A stretch of DNA of 64,000 nt from Rhodospirillaceae bacterium MC! (GCA_002632265.1 NQOV01000012.1:62001-126000); one strand, 5' to 3'. Positions 8,733 through 17,881 are shown, counted from the first letter of the stretch. The notes: generated by a model from the sequence alone, not told the origin. Numbers and translations are program-made.

Positions 8733-10319
8733 ATGCAAATATATACACAAAAAGCATATCTTTATACCGCAATTGTTGTACTGGGAGGTCTAATATTTGG
8801 TTTAGACGCTGGTATCATTGTGGGGGCTTTAAAATACATTAGAGCCGAATTCGATTTAACACCTGCACAAGTGGGTACAGTAGTGGGAGCACCAGGCTTT
8901 GGGGCTATCATTGCTATGATATTCATAGGAAAAATAGTATCTACCATAGGAAGAAAAAGAGCCTTATTATTAATCGCTTTCTTATATTTCTTCTCTTCGG
9001 TAGGTTCTGCCTTCTGTTTTGGATACTATTCTTTATTAGGAGCAAGATTAATAGGTGGTTTAGCTTTCACATCTTTAGGATTAAGTTCCATGTACATTGG
9101 GGAAGTTTCGCCAAGTCATATTCGTGGTAAAGCAGTATCAGGCGTTCAACTTGCCATTGCTATTGGATTCCTATGTGCATATCTAATAAGCTACAACTTT
9201 ACTCTATATAAACAAGCTCATACCGAAGAATTAGCAACTTCATTCTTCTTTTCTGACGCTCACATATGGCGTGTGATGATCGGTTCAACAATCGTACCTT
9301 GTGCCTTATGGTTTCTTGCTCTATTGACAGTGCCAGAATCACCACGTTGGTTAATGTTACAAGACAGATTCGAAGAAGCTGAAAAAGTTGTTAAACTAGT
9401 AAATCCGCCAGAAGTTGCTACAGAGGTTATCGCCGAAATTAGAGCTAATGTGGAATATTTACCAAAAATACGAGTATGGGAACAAATCCTACGCCTATTT
9501 GATGGTAAAATGAAAAAAATCCTAATTATCGGGTTTGGTTTATCAATCGCTCAATCAATGGCAGGTATGGGGGTTATTTCCTACTATGCTCCGATGATTT
9601 TCGAACAAGCCGGCCTTGGTGGTAACTCGGCAGCCTTTCAAACAGTGTTAGTAGGGGTAGTTGGTATCTTCGCATCAATCGCAACCCTATTTATTGTGGA
9701 TAGATTCGGACGCCGTCTGTTATATATTGCAGGTGCTATAGCTATTTTAGTTGCCCATGGCTCTCTTTATTATGGTTTCCATAAAATGAGCTATGACGTT
9801 ACTCAAAATTCAATCGTGCAAGTGCAAAAAATCGATAATAGTATCGATGTTAGCCCATTACAAGCCAACTTAGGGAAATCTTTCCCAACGGATGTAAAAT
9901 TCAAAGCGTTCCTAAAAGAAAATTACCCTAAAAAAGTATTAGATCTAAAAGAAGCGACTCTAATCAAAGCCACTGCCGTATTTGGCGTGAGTCCTAAACT
10001 GATTGTTTCCGCAGTCTTCTTATTTAAAATCGCTTTCTTTGTCTCTATTGGGCCGTTATTGTGGGTTATGTTCTCGGAAGTTCTACCAAATTCCGTACGT
10101 TCCATTGGTATACCACTATTTAACATCGTGGGAGCTGTGGGAGCTTGGGCAACACAAAAGTTTTTCCCATGGCAAGTGGCTAATCTTGGAAGTGCCAACA
10201 CTTTCTTATTATACACTGTGCTAGCCGTCATTTGTTTGATATTCATTGTGATCTTCGTTCCTGAAACAAAAGGGAAAACGATCGAAAGTATTGAAGAAAT
10301 GCTAATGGATAGAAAATAA
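8733..10319 (+). CDS. Sugar-porter-family MFS transporter
   Basis: The 528-residue protein has the twelve-helix layout of the sugar porter branch of the major facilitator superfamily. It shows the loop 2-3 signature around GRKRALL, ARLIGGLAFTS, PESPRWL before the central loop, DRFGRRLL in the second half and the terminal VPETKGKTIESIEE. An insertion of about 70 residues (about 350-425) between helices 9 and 10 is longer than in XylE-like proteins and would face the periplasm. It follows the FAD oxidoreductase and precedes xylA, from which a strong terminator separates it. Xylose or the unknown sugar of the upstream operon are the likeliest substrates. Confidence 0.88.
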   Translation: MQIYTQKAYLYTAIVVLGGLIFGLDAGIIVGALKYIRAEFDLTPAQVGTVVGAPGFGAIIAMIFIGKIVSTIGRKRALLLIAFLYFFSSVGSAFCFGYYSLLGARLIGGLAFTSLGLSSMYIGEVSPSHIRGKAVSGVQLAIAIGFLCAYLISYNFTLYKQAHTEELATSFFFSDAHIWRVMIGSTIVPCALWFLALLTVPESPRWLMLQDRFEEAEKVVKLVNPPEVATEVIAEIRANVEYLPKIRVWEQILRLFDGKMKKILIIGFGLSIAQSMAGMGVISYYAPMIFEQAGLGGNSAAFQTVLVGVVGIFASIATLFIVDRFGRRLLYIAGAIAILVAHGSLYYGFHKMSYDVTQNSIVQVQKIDNSIDVSPLQANLGKSFPTDVKFKAFLKENYPKKVLDLKEATLIKATAVFGVSPKLIVSAVFLFKIAFFVSIGPLLWVMFSEVLPNSVRSIGIPLFNIVGAVGAWATQKFFPWQVANLGSANTFLLYTVLAVICLIFIVIFVPETKGKTIESIEEMLMDRK

Positions 10320-10347
10320 AGGGGATAGTTAACGATCTTTATTAATT

Positions 10348-10392
10348 TTGGAATGATAGTGATATATGAGATATCGCTATCATTCCAATTTT
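10348..10392 (+). terminator. Intrinsic terminator after MFS transporter
   Basis: Arms of 18 nt (10348-10365 and 10371-10388) pair at all positions with one G-U, around a 5-nt loop, followed by a short T-run. It isolates the transporter transcript from xylA. Confidence 0.85.
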
Positions 10393-10407
10393 GTTATGGG
10401 AATGTTT

Positions 10408-10424
10408 TGATGTGTTTTACATCA
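10408..10424. promoter_or_regulatory. Xylose-regulon palindrome, xylA copy
   Basis: TGATGTGTTTTACATCA is a 17-bp palindrome (TGATGT-N5-ACATCA) 200 bp upstream of xylA. Matching copies precede xylB and the GH3 gene. The nearby LacI-type regulator is the likely binder. Confidence 0.75.
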
Positions 10425-10623
10425 GATTTGTAAGAAATGTGCTACGATTATTCTTGATAGTTATGTGAAATAGTTGTATTATTAATATATGAATTACAAA
10501 TAAAAAAAGTAATTCAACGATAAAGGGGGTGGGAAAAATAACGCACTCAAGCATATTTTTTTCGCCCTGCAATTTATTTATCAATTAATTAACTAACTAA
10601 ATAAACAAAATAGGATATTAAAC

Positions 10624-11961
10624 ATGACATTCTCAAAACATTTTAAAGATCTTTTTAAAGACGTTCCAGAAATTAGCTATAAAGGAGTAGATTCTAAAGA
10701 TCCGCTTTCTTTCCGTTATTATAATCCAGATCAAAAAGTTGGCGATAAAACCATGGCCGAGCATATGCGTTTCGCCATTTGTTATTGGCATACTTTGAAT
10801 TGGTCAGGAAATGATATGTTTGGATCGGAAATTTTTTCTCATCCGTGGTTATCAAATGATATTTCCGATATTTTCGAAAAAGCCGAATTAAAAGCAGATC
10901 ATATTTTCCAAATGGCACAAATGATGAAAATCCCTTTCTATGCTTGGCATGATCGTGATGTAATTGCTGAAGGCGATACACCAAAGGAATCAGTGGAAAG
11001 ATTAGTGAAATTTTCCGATTATCTGTTGAAAAAGCAAGAAGAAACAGGCGTGAAATTATTATGGGGAACTGCTAACGCTTTTTCAAACAAACGCTATTCG
11101 GCAGGTGCTGGATCGAACCCTAATCCTGAAGTATTTGCTTTTGCAGCGTCGCAAGTTCGTACGGCTATGGAAGTTACTCATAAACTTGGTGGCGATAATT
11201 ACGTCCTTTGGGGTGGTCGTGAGGGCTATGATACGCTATTAAATACGAATATCGCTCAAGAACAAGATCAATTGGGTAAATTTATGAGCTTGGTTGTGGA
11301 ACATAAGCATAAAATCGGCTTTAAAGGCGATATCCTAATTGAACCAAAACCAAAAGAACCAACAAAACATCAATATGATTTCGATGTAGCTACGGTTTAT
11401 GGTTTCTTAAAGAAATACGGCTTGGAAAAAGAAATAAAAGTAAATATTGAAACCAATCACGCCATTTTAGCCGGCCATACCATGGAACATGAAATCGCCA
11501 TGGCTGACGCTCTGGACATCTTCGGCAGTATCGATATTAACGCAGGCGATTACCTTTTAGGTTGGGATACTGATCAATTTCCTACCGATGATCTAGACAT
11601 GACAAAAATGATGTATTACATCTTAAAAGCTGGTGGTCTTAAAAAAGGTGGTCTTAACTTTGACGCTAAATTAAGACGTCAGTCATGCGATGTTAAAGAT
11701 TATCTATACGCCCATGTGGCAGGTATGGACGCAGGGGCTCACGGCCTACTTTCTGCTCATGCTCTGCTTAAGGATAAAGTTCTTGATAATTTCATCAGTG
11801 AGCGTTATAAAGGCTGGCAATCTGGCTTCGGTAAAGATATCCTTGGTGGTAAATTATCCCTTGCTGATATTGCTGATAAAGTAGAGAATGAAAACATCAA
11901 TCCGCAACCTGTAAGCGGTCGTCAAGAGATGTTAGAAGGCATGCTAAATAGATATCTATAG
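10624..11961 (+). CDS. xylA: Xylose isomerase
   Basis: Converts D-xylose to D-xylulose in the cytoplasm. At 445 residues it is a class II isomerase. His109 and Asp112 in FYAWHDRDV are the ring-opening pair, and IEPKPKEPTKHQYD, NIETNHAILAGHT and GSIDINAGDYLLGWDTDQFP supply the metal ligands. It has its own leader of 304 bp with a terminator from the preceding gene, the xyl palindrome and a GGTGGGAAAAAT hairpin-like sequence near 10526. The start ATG is preceded by TAGGA. The LacI-type regulator follows on the other strand, ending 20 bp past the xylA stop. Confidence 0.97.
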   Translation: MTFSKHFKDLFKDVPEISYKGVDSKDPLSFRYYNPDQKVGDKTMAEHMRFAICYWHTLNWSGNDMFGSEIFSHPWLSNDISDIFEKAELKADHIFQMAQMMKIPFYAWHDRDVIAEGDTPKESVERLVKFSDYLLKKQEETGVKLLWGTANAFSNKRYSAGAGSNPNPEVFAFAASQVRTAMEVTHKLGGDNYVLWGGREGYDTLLNTNIAQEQDQLGKFMSLVVEHKHKIGFKGDILIEPKPKEPTKHQYDFDVATVYGFLKKYGLEKEIKVNIETNHAILAGHTMEHEIAMADALDIFGSIDINAGDYLLGWDTDQFPTDDLDMTKMMYYILKAGGLKKGGLNFDAKLRRQSCDVKDYLYAHVAGMDAGAHGLLSAHALLKDKVLDNFISERYKGWQSGFGKDILGGKLSLADIADKVENENINPQPVSGRQEMLEGMLNRYL

Positions 11962-11980
11962 GGCGTGCAAAAATCCTAGG

Positions 11981-12988
11981 TTATTTTATGGGAACATTCG
12001 CATCTAAATGTATACGAATGTTTCCTAAAATGCTAGTCGTTGCTAGAAATGGGGTTACGTCATCGAAGTATTCGAATAATGTTTGAGCGTAAAATTTAAC
12101 TGGCTGGGATAGGGTGTAATCCAATCCCTTAAGAGAAAATAATTTACGAGTTATCGGCGTTATTTCATGAGAAATAAAGCATATGTTACTGGGATCTATA
12201 TCCAAGGATTTTATAACATTATAGGACGCTCCCAATTCTGCACCTGTGTTATATATGCCGATGATATCTGGATACGTCTTTAAGATAGCAGAGATTTTTT
12301 CTTCCATGGAATTAATATCATTATCGCATTCAAGAGCAGGTAGAATTTCTAAATTTTTGTAGGGTTTAAGATAATCTACCATGCCAAGAAACCTTAATTT
12401 ATGATCCTCTTGAAGAGATGAAGAGATAAGCCCAACGATTTTACCACGCTTTAAAGCACAATGTTTCGCAAATAAATTGCCTGCACATTGGCCCGATATG
12501 GTATTATCTACGCCGATAAAATGATCACGTTGAGATTGTGGAATGTCGGAAATCAGGGTTACAACGATTTTTTCTTGTGCTTTTAGCTTGTTAACTAAAT
12601 CCGTAAAGAAATCGTTATTCGAGCAGAATAAAACAACGTTTTTATACTTATTTAGTAAGCGAGATTTGATTATAATATCATTTTGATCATTCTCCTTGTA
12701 TTTGATAATCTTTAGAGAAATATTTTTAAAGTTAATATTGCTATTTGTGGTTTTTATGGCACTAAGAAGAGTGTCTAAAAAAGGATTGTCCATTCTAGGA
12801 ATGAATAAAGCTATGACTTTTATGGGTTTTAGATTGGTACTGGCAAGATTGTTTAATATTCTTAAGGCCTCATAAACCTTTTCTTTAGTTTCTTTTTTGA
12901 CTCCTGATCGCTTATTTAAAACTCGATCAATGCTAGCGGTACTAACTCCTGATAATTCGGAAATGTCTTTTATGGTAGTACGATACAT
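11981..12988 (-). CDS. LacI-family transcriptional regulator, probable xylose repressor
   Basis: The N-terminal TIKDISELSGVSTASIDRVLNKRSGVKKET is the LacI-type DNA-binding domain with its hinge helix, and residues 60-335 form a periplasmic-binding-protein-like sensor domain. The VSxASIDRVLNKR form is typical of the subgroup with a sugar-binding PBP domain. It lies between xylA and xylB and is transcribed away from xylB. A TGATGT-N5-ACATCA palindrome in the shared 267-bp spacer would allow it to control both itself and xylB. Assignment to xylose is inferred from context. Confidence 0.85.
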   Translation of the reverse strand: MYRTTIKDISELSGVSTASIDRVLNKRSGVKKETKEKVYEALRILNNLASTNLKPIKVIALFIPRMDNPFLDTLLSAIKTTNSNINFKNISLKIIKYKENDQNDIIIKSRLLNKYKNVVLFCSNNDFFTDLVNKLKAQEKIVVTLISDIPQSQRDHFIGVDNTISGQCAGNLFAKHCALKRGKIVGLISSSLQEDHKLRFLGMVDYLKPYKNLEILPALECDNDINSMEEKISAILKTYPDIIGIYNTGAELGASYNVIKSLDIDPSNICFISHEITPITRKLFSLKGLDYTLSQPVKFYAQTLFEYFDDVTPFLATTSILGNIRIHLDANVPIK

Positions 12989-13092
12989 TTGAGTATATGC
13001 CTTTAGTTTAATTTAATTTAGTTGAATTATGAATGAAAGTTTGTATATTATATCACGCCATAGTAAAATATACAAGCAATTTCTCATGATTC

Positions 13093-13109
13093 TGATGTGA
13101 AAAACATCA
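13093..13109. promoter_or_regulatory. Xylose-regulon palindrome, divergent xylB/regulator copy
   Basis: TGATGTGAAAAACATCA has the same arms as the other two copies and differs only in the spacer. It is 104 bp upstream of the regulator start and 147 bp upstream of xylB, consistent with autoregulation. Confidence 0.75.
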
Positions 13110-13255
13110 AAAATAAATTATATCAATAACTTTGCTGTTGCATAAAATTACTTATTTGTTTATACTTAAAAGAGTAAGTTATAGGCAAAATTTAATTGCA
13201 AAGCAAAGTAAAATACAACAAAACAATCACATAAATCACATAAAAGGAGATAAAT

Positions 13256-14761
13256 ATGTATATTGGTATTGATCTAGGAACATCTAGTGTAAAAAGTATA
13301 TTAATTGATGAAAATCAAAGTATTATAGATAGCTCATCGGTTGAGTTTAGCATTTCTCGTCCTTATCCGCTGTGGTCGGAGCAAGATCCGAAAGAATGGT
13401 GGGCAGGGGTTTTGCAGACCTTAAAAAGCTTAAGTGCTAACAATCCTAAGGAAATGAAAAACCTTAAGGCCATCGGTATTTCTGGACAAATGCACGGAGC
13501 GGTATTGCTTGATAATCATGATGATGTTTTACGTCCTGCCATTTTGTGGAATGACGGACGCTGTCAAGCAGAATGTGAAGAATTGGAAAAATTAGTGCCT
13601 GATTTACGTGAGATCACATCGAATATCGCCATGGCAGGATTTACCGCCCCTAAATTATTGTGGGTGAAAAAATTCGAAAATGATATCTTTAAAAAGGTCA
13701 ATAAAGTATTGCTACCTAAGGATTATATACGTTTAAAACTCACAGGCAAATACGTGGCGGAAATGTCTGACGCCAGCGGAACTTTATGGCTAGATAATAA
13801 CAAACGTGATTGGAGCGATAAAATCTTAAATGCCCAAGGTTTATCAAGAGATCACATGCCGAAACTCATTGAGGGATCGGAAAATTCTGGAACATTATTA
13901 AAAGAATTCCAAGATCTTTTAGGATGTGAAAATAATGTTATCATCGCAGGCGGTGGCGGAGATAACGCTTCAACTGCCGTAGGAATGGGGATTGTTAATG
14001 ATGATGATACTTTAATATCCATTGGCACATCAGGAGTTATATTTAATGTTTCAAATAAAGTTAATGCTCATCCAGAATTGACCGTACATTCATTTTGTCA
14101 TGCTTTACCGAAGAAATGGCATACCATGGTTGTTAATTTGGCGGTTTCTTCGGCTATTAATTGGGGAGTGGAAGTCCTTGCCAATGATAGAGATCCGAAT
14201 AATATAATTAAAAATCTGCTTTCTTTGGGCGAGCAAGTAAAGGCACATATCCCTTTAACTCCCAAAGGATTTGAGGAAAATAACAACGGTCTACCCATTT
14301 TCTTACCCTATCTTTCAGGCGAGCGAACCCCTTGTAATGATATGAACGCAAAAGGAATGATGACAGGTCTAACCCTAGAAACTACCACCGCTAAAATGAT
14401 GTATGCAGTTCTTGAAGGTGTGGCCTTTAACTTCCGTCAGTCTCTTGAATGCTTACAACAAGCAGGAGCAAAAATCAGCCATATTTTCGCATCAGGTGGC
14501 GGAACTCAAAACCTTTATTTAATGGATTTAATCGCCACATCCATGAATGTAGAATTACACATTACCGAAGAATCAGCCGTCGGCGGAGCTTTAGGAGCTG
14601 GACGTCTAGCCATGATCTCAACAGGCAAAAACATTGCTGATGTTACCCACAAACCCAAAGTAACCAACATCATTAAACCTCTTAAGAACATTCAAACCAT
14701 TCTTGATACACGATATAATACTTATCAAAAAATCTATCCTAATGTGAAAAATTTATACTAA
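13256..14761 (+). CDS. xylB: Xylulokinase
   Basis: Phosphorylates D-xylulose to xylulose 5-phosphate for the pentose phosphate pathway. The 501 residues show the FGGY kinase pattern: IGIDLGTSSVKSILID at the N-terminus, GISGQMHGAVLLD and RPAILWNDGR for substrate, and the catalytic Asp236 in AGGGGDNAS. The C-terminal domain has FASGGGTQNLYLMDLIA and GGALGAGRLA for ATP binding. A good AAAAGGAG site precedes the ATG. No xylA is fused or overlapping; the genes are separated by the regulator. Confidence 0.96.
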   Translation: MYIGIDLGTSSVKSILIDENQSIIDSSSVEFSISRPYPLWSEQDPKEWWAGVLQTLKSLSANNPKEMKNLKAIGISGQMHGAVLLDNHDDVLRPAILWNDGRCQAECEELEKLVPDLREITSNIAMAGFTAPKLLWVKKFENDIFKKVNKVLLPKDYIRLKLTGKYVAEMSDASGTLWLDNNKRDWSDKILNAQGLSRDHMPKLIEGSENSGTLLKEFQDLLGCENNVIIAGGGGDNASTAVGMGIVNDDDTLISIGTSGVIFNVSNKVNAHPELTVHSFCHALPKKWHTMVVNLAVSSAINWGVEVLANDRDPNNIIKNLLSLGEQVKAHIPLTPKGFEENNNGLPIFLPYLSGERTPCNDMNAKGMMTGLTLETTTAKMMYAVLEGVAFNFRQSLECLQQAGAKISHIFASGGGTQNLYLMDLIATSMNVELHITEESAVGGALGAGRLAMISTGKNIADVTHKPKVTNIIKPLKNIQTILDTRYNTYQKIYPNVKNLY

Positions 14762-14841
14762 ATTGTGATGAAAAAGATCGTAATATAATCATATAACAGA
14801 ATGCGAATCTAAGAAAAAAGTATTTTTTTGCTATATTCATA

Positions 14842-14871
14842 AAAAAAGTGATGTGTTTTACATCACTTTTT
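14842..14871. promoter_or_regulatory. Xylose-regulon palindrome, GH3 copy, doubling as a terminator-like hairpin
   Basis: The core TGATGTGTTTTACATCA at 14849-14865 is identical to the xylA copy. Here the arms extend to 13 bp (AAAAAAGTGATGT / ACATCACTTTTTT) and end in a T-run, so the same bases can form an intrinsic terminator for xylB. The core overlaps TTTACA at 14857-14862, which is 18 bp from TATACT at 14881-14886. Confidence 0.75.
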
Positions 14872-14886
14872 TATTTTTAGTATACT
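14857..14886 (+). promoter_or_regulatory. Probable sigma-70 promoter of GH3 gene
   Basis: TTTACA and TATACT are separated by 18 bp, and the -35 element lies inside the palindrome, as expected for steric repression. A second TTGACA at 14894-14899 may serve an alternative start. Confidence 0.5.
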
Positions 14887-14999
14887 ATTAATATTGACAT
14901 TAGGTCAAGAGTATATTAATATAATAATATATTACTACACTAACTAGTAAAATCACAAAAATTACAAAATTTAAATTTAATAATAAAAGGATTCAACAT

Positions 15000-17144
15000 A
15001 TGAAAAAACATTTAGATAAAACCCTACCCATTGATGAACGCATAGATGATCTAGTATCGCAAATGACAGTAAGGGAAAAGCTTTCACAGATGTCTAATGT
15101 TTCCATAGGTTTGGAGCATTTGGATATTAAGCCATATAATTGGTGGAGTGAGGCTCTGCACGGTGTGGCGAGAGCTGGTAAAAGTACGGTATTTCCGCAA
15201 GTTATCGGTATGGCTGCCTCTTTTAATAGGGATTTAATCTATCAAGTATATGACGCTATTTCCGATGAAGCGAGAGCAAAATATAATCGATATATGAAAA
15301 TTAACGGCTACGCTAAGGAGTATCTAGGAATAACCTATTGGACTCCTAACATCAATATATTTAGAGATCCACGCTGGGGTAGGGGGCAAGAAACCTATGG
15401 CGAAGATCCATTCCTAACTCAAGAGCTAGCAACGCAGGTAGTTAAAGGCTTACAGGGGAATTATCATTGTAATGATTATCTAGAGCATCACAAAACAGGG
15501 AAGTTCATGAAAACTTCGGCTTGTGCCAAACATTACGCCGTACACAGTGGTCCAGAATATTCCAGACACGAATTCAACGCCAAACCAAATCAAAAAGACT
15601 TCAACGAAACATACATGCCAGCATTTGAAAGATTATGTAAAGAAGGTGTTGAATCATTCATGACATGTTACAATCGAGTATACGACGAACCAGGAGCATC
15701 AAGCAAGCTTTTACTTGAGACAAAACTAAGGGGCGAATGGAATTTCAAAGGTCATGTGGTTTCCGATTGTTCGGCAATTAATGACATCTATAAAAATCAT
15801 AAAATAGTAGATACTCCATACGAGGCCGTTGCTTTAGCTATCAATGGTGGTTGTGATCTCAACTGTGGATTCATGTATGAAACCCATGGCTATGAAGCCT
15901 ATGAAAAGGGTCTGATATCAGAAGAAACCATAGAAAAAAATCTCAAAAGATTATTAAGAACTAAATTCAAACTGGGCTTAATGGGTACGGATTTAGAAGA
16001 TGTTCCTTATAATCATATTTCTTACGATGTGGTAGGATCGCAAAAACATTTGGATTTATCGCATAAAATTGCTCTTGAATCAATCGTTATGCTTAAAAAT
16101 GACGGAATTCTCCCATTAACATACGAAAAAACTCCTGATGTAATGCTAACTGGGCCATTCATTGCCGATATCGATGTGCTACTAGGAAATTATAATGGTA
16201 TGCCAACAAGAATCATCTCACTACTCGACGGTATCGCCGATGTTGCCGATGAAAAACACATCCGTACAGATTATAGAAAAGGAGCTTTGCCATACGGTAG
16301 AACAATCAACAAACATGATTGGGCCATGATGGAAGGGGAAAAACATACCTGTTCCGTGATCGCCGTGGGTTATTCTTCGCTACTTGAGGGGGAAGAAGGC
16401 GACTCCATTGCCATGGATAGTGGCGACCGTCATCAAATCGAATTACCTGAAGAACAATCAAGCTATCTAGATAGATATTTTGAACGCATTGATCATCCTG
16501 TTGTATTGGTGGTTCTTGGCGGAAGTCCTATAGCTTTAGAGAAATATAAGGATAAAGCGGCAGCAATTATCTTCGCATGGTATCCAGGTCAAGAGGGCGG
16601 AAAAGCCATAGCCGATGTACTATTTGGTAACTATTCCCCAAGTGGTCGCTTGCCTGTTACTTTCCCGAGTGCAACCAAGGATATCCCAGAATATGAAGAT
16701 TACAATATGAAAGGTAGAACATATAAATACATCGAAAAAACTCCAGATTATCCCTTTGGTTATGGTTTATCATTTGCAGATTTTAGTTATGATAAGTTAT
16801 CAGTAAAAGAAGTAAATAAGGATACTGTTAAGATTAATATCACAGTAACAAATACGAGCAATATGCAATCCAGCGAAGTAACGCAAGTATACTTTACAGA
16901 TAATAAGGACGTGAAAGGTAAACCACATTTTAAGCTTTGCGAATTCGCTAAAAATGAATTTAAGGGAAAACAAAGCAAAGAACTATCATTTGAAATACAA
17001 CGCCAACACCTAACATATTTTGACGATAATGGCGAACTGATTACATCAAACGATATAACTATCTTTTGCGGTGGCTCTCAACCAGATAGCCATAGTGAAA
17101 AACTAACAGGGAAAAAAGTCGCAAGTATAAAAGTAACACTTTAA
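15000..17144 (+). CDS. Glycoside hydrolase family 3, beta-xylosidase type
   Basis: Probably releases xylose from xylo-oligosaccharides. The 714 residues comprise a GH3 TIM-barrel domain (about 1-330), an alpha/beta sandwich (about 350-600) and a fibronectin III-like C-terminal domain (about 630-710). The nucleophile is Asp256 in GHVVSDCSAI; the SDCxAI form is typical of the xylosidase branch. WTPNINIFRDPRWGRGQETYGEDP and AKHYAVHSGPE are the substrate-binding motifs. No signal peptide is seen, so action on imported oligosaccharides in the cytoplasm is expected. The operator upstream links it to xylA and xylB. Confidence 0.92.
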   Translation: MKKHLDKTLPIDERIDDLVSQMTVREKLSQMSNVSIGLEHLDIKPYNWWSEALHGVARAGKSTVFPQVIGMAASFNRDLIYQVYDAISDEARAKYNRYMKINGYAKEYLGITYWTPNINIFRDPRWGRGQETYGEDPFLTQELATQVVKGLQGNYHCNDYLEHHKTGKFMKTSACAKHYAVHSGPEYSRHEFNAKPNQKDFNETYMPAFERLCKEGVESFMTCYNRVYDEPGASSKLLLETKLRGEWNFKGHVVSDCSAINDIYKNHKIVDTPYEAVALAINGGCDLNCGFMYETHGYEAYEKGLISEETIEKNLKRLLRTKFKLGLMGTDLEDVPYNHISYDVVGSQKHLDLSHKIALESIVMLKNDGILPLTYEKTPDVMLTGPFIADIDVLLGNYNGMPTRIISLLDGIADVADEKHIRTDYRKGALPYGRTINKHDWAMMEGEKHTCSVIAVGYSSLLEGEEGDSIAMDSGDRHQIELPEEQSSYLDRYFERIDHPVVLVVLGGSPIALEKYKDKAAAIIFAWYPGQEGGKAIADVLFGNYSPSGRLPVTFPSATKDIPEYEDYNMKGRTYKYIEKTPDYPFGYGLSFADFSYDKLSVKEVNKDTVKINITVTNTSNMQSSEVTQVYFTDNKDVKGKPHFKLCEFAKNEFKGKQSKELSFEIQRQHLTYFDDNGELITSNDITIFCGGSQPDSHSEKLTGKKVASIKVTL

Positions 17145-17152
17145 AAAAATGC

Positions 17153-17181
17153 TTGACAAGTGGGGAATTTTATTCTATAAT
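17153..17181 (+). promoter_or_regulatory. Consensus sigma-70 promoter of ssrA
   Basis: A perfect TTGACA (17153-17158) and a perfect TATAAT (17176-17181) with 17-bp spacing start 9 bp after the GH3 stop codon. Transcription should begin near 17188. Confidence 0.9.
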
Positions 17182-17187
17182 ATAAGT

Positions 17188-17500
17188 GTCTTGTAAAAGG
17201 CTATAGTGCTAGAGAACTTAATGGAATAAGCAGACTGGACTGGGGGGCAGTACCGCACATCTCCACCAATTATATATTATACTTAATTGTATATATTTAT
17301 TTATCTTATTTGGGGATGAAACAGGATCGACAGATGTAGTAAAGATTTGTGTTTGCACTCGGCGAGTTACCACTGATATCGGTACAAACTTTAAATATAA
17401 ATGCTAACGATAATCGTTTTGCTCCAGTGGCTGTTGCTGCCTAGTCGGTAACAAAAACTAATTATATAAATTCCCTTTCCTTTGAGTTGGAAAGGGTGGG
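17188..17500 (+). ncRNA. ssrA: Two-piece (circularly permuted) tmRNA
   Basis: Rescues stalled ribosomes and tags the nascent protein. As in other alphaproteobacteria the gene is permuted. The acceptor piece comes first and ends with CATCTCCACCA at 17258-17268, after a T-arm-like GGGGGGCAGTACCGC. An AT-rich spacer follows, then the coding piece starts with GGGGATG at 17312. GGGGATG pairs with CATCTCC over 7 bp (one G-U), rebuilding the tRNA-like acceptor stem. GGATCGACAG follows, then the pseudoknot region and the tag frame 17403-17444. It encodes ANDNRFAPVAVAA, to which the charged alanine is added. Outer ends are approximate. Confidence 0.93.
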
Positions 17501-17504
17501 GTTT

Positions 17505-17542
17505 ATGAAGTACCTATCAACAGAAACTTCATACTTTTTTTT
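17505..17542 (+). terminator. Intrinsic terminator of ssrA
   Basis: ATGAAGT and ACTTCAT pair around a 14-nt loop and are followed by eight T residues. A separate stronger hairpin, CCCTTTCC/GGAAAGGG, lies just upstream at about 17473-17496. Confidence 0.75.
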
Positions 17543-17676
17543 ATATTAGATATTTTTAATATTCCAAATCAAAGCTTTAGATTAAATACTATCGTATATT
17601 TTATGAATACATATGATATTATAAAAAAAACTATTGCTTTTTTTTCTTTTGTTGTGTACAATGTACATATGGTTAA

Positions 17677-17753
17677 GCACCCATAGCTCAGCTGGATAGA
17701 GCAACTGCCTTCTAAGCAGTAGGTCACAAGTTCGAATCTTGTTGGGTGTACCA
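17677..17753 (+). tRNA. tRNA-Arg (anticodon TCT)
   Basis: GCACCCA pairs with TGGGTGT as a 7-bp acceptor stem; the D arm is GCTCAGCTGGATAGAGC. The anticodon arm is ACTGC-CTTCTAA-GCAGT with TCT at 17711-17713, and the T arm contains GTTCGAATC. CCA is encoded at 17751-17753. It reads AGA, a common arginine codon in AT-rich genes. Confidence 0.96.
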
Positions 17754-17762
17754 ATTTTTAAG

Positions 17763-17797
17763 CTTGCGTATTTATCTGATAAATACGCAAGTTTTTT
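17763..17797 (+). terminator. Terminator after tRNA-Arg
   Basis: CTTGCGTATTTAT and ATAAATACGCAAG form perfect 13-bp arms with a 3-nt loop and six T residues. Confidence 0.92.
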
Positions 17798-17881
17798 ATT
17801 CTCTAGAATTCTTTTATTAATCTTATTTAAAAATATAATTTTATAAATCTTGGTATGTTGAAAATGTTTTTATTTTTATAC

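Noticed and set aside
17258-17268. CATCTCCACCA read as the 3' end of an ordinary tRNA
   Set aside because: No cloverleaf upstream; it pairs with GGGGATG 44 nt downstream, as in a permuted tmRNA.
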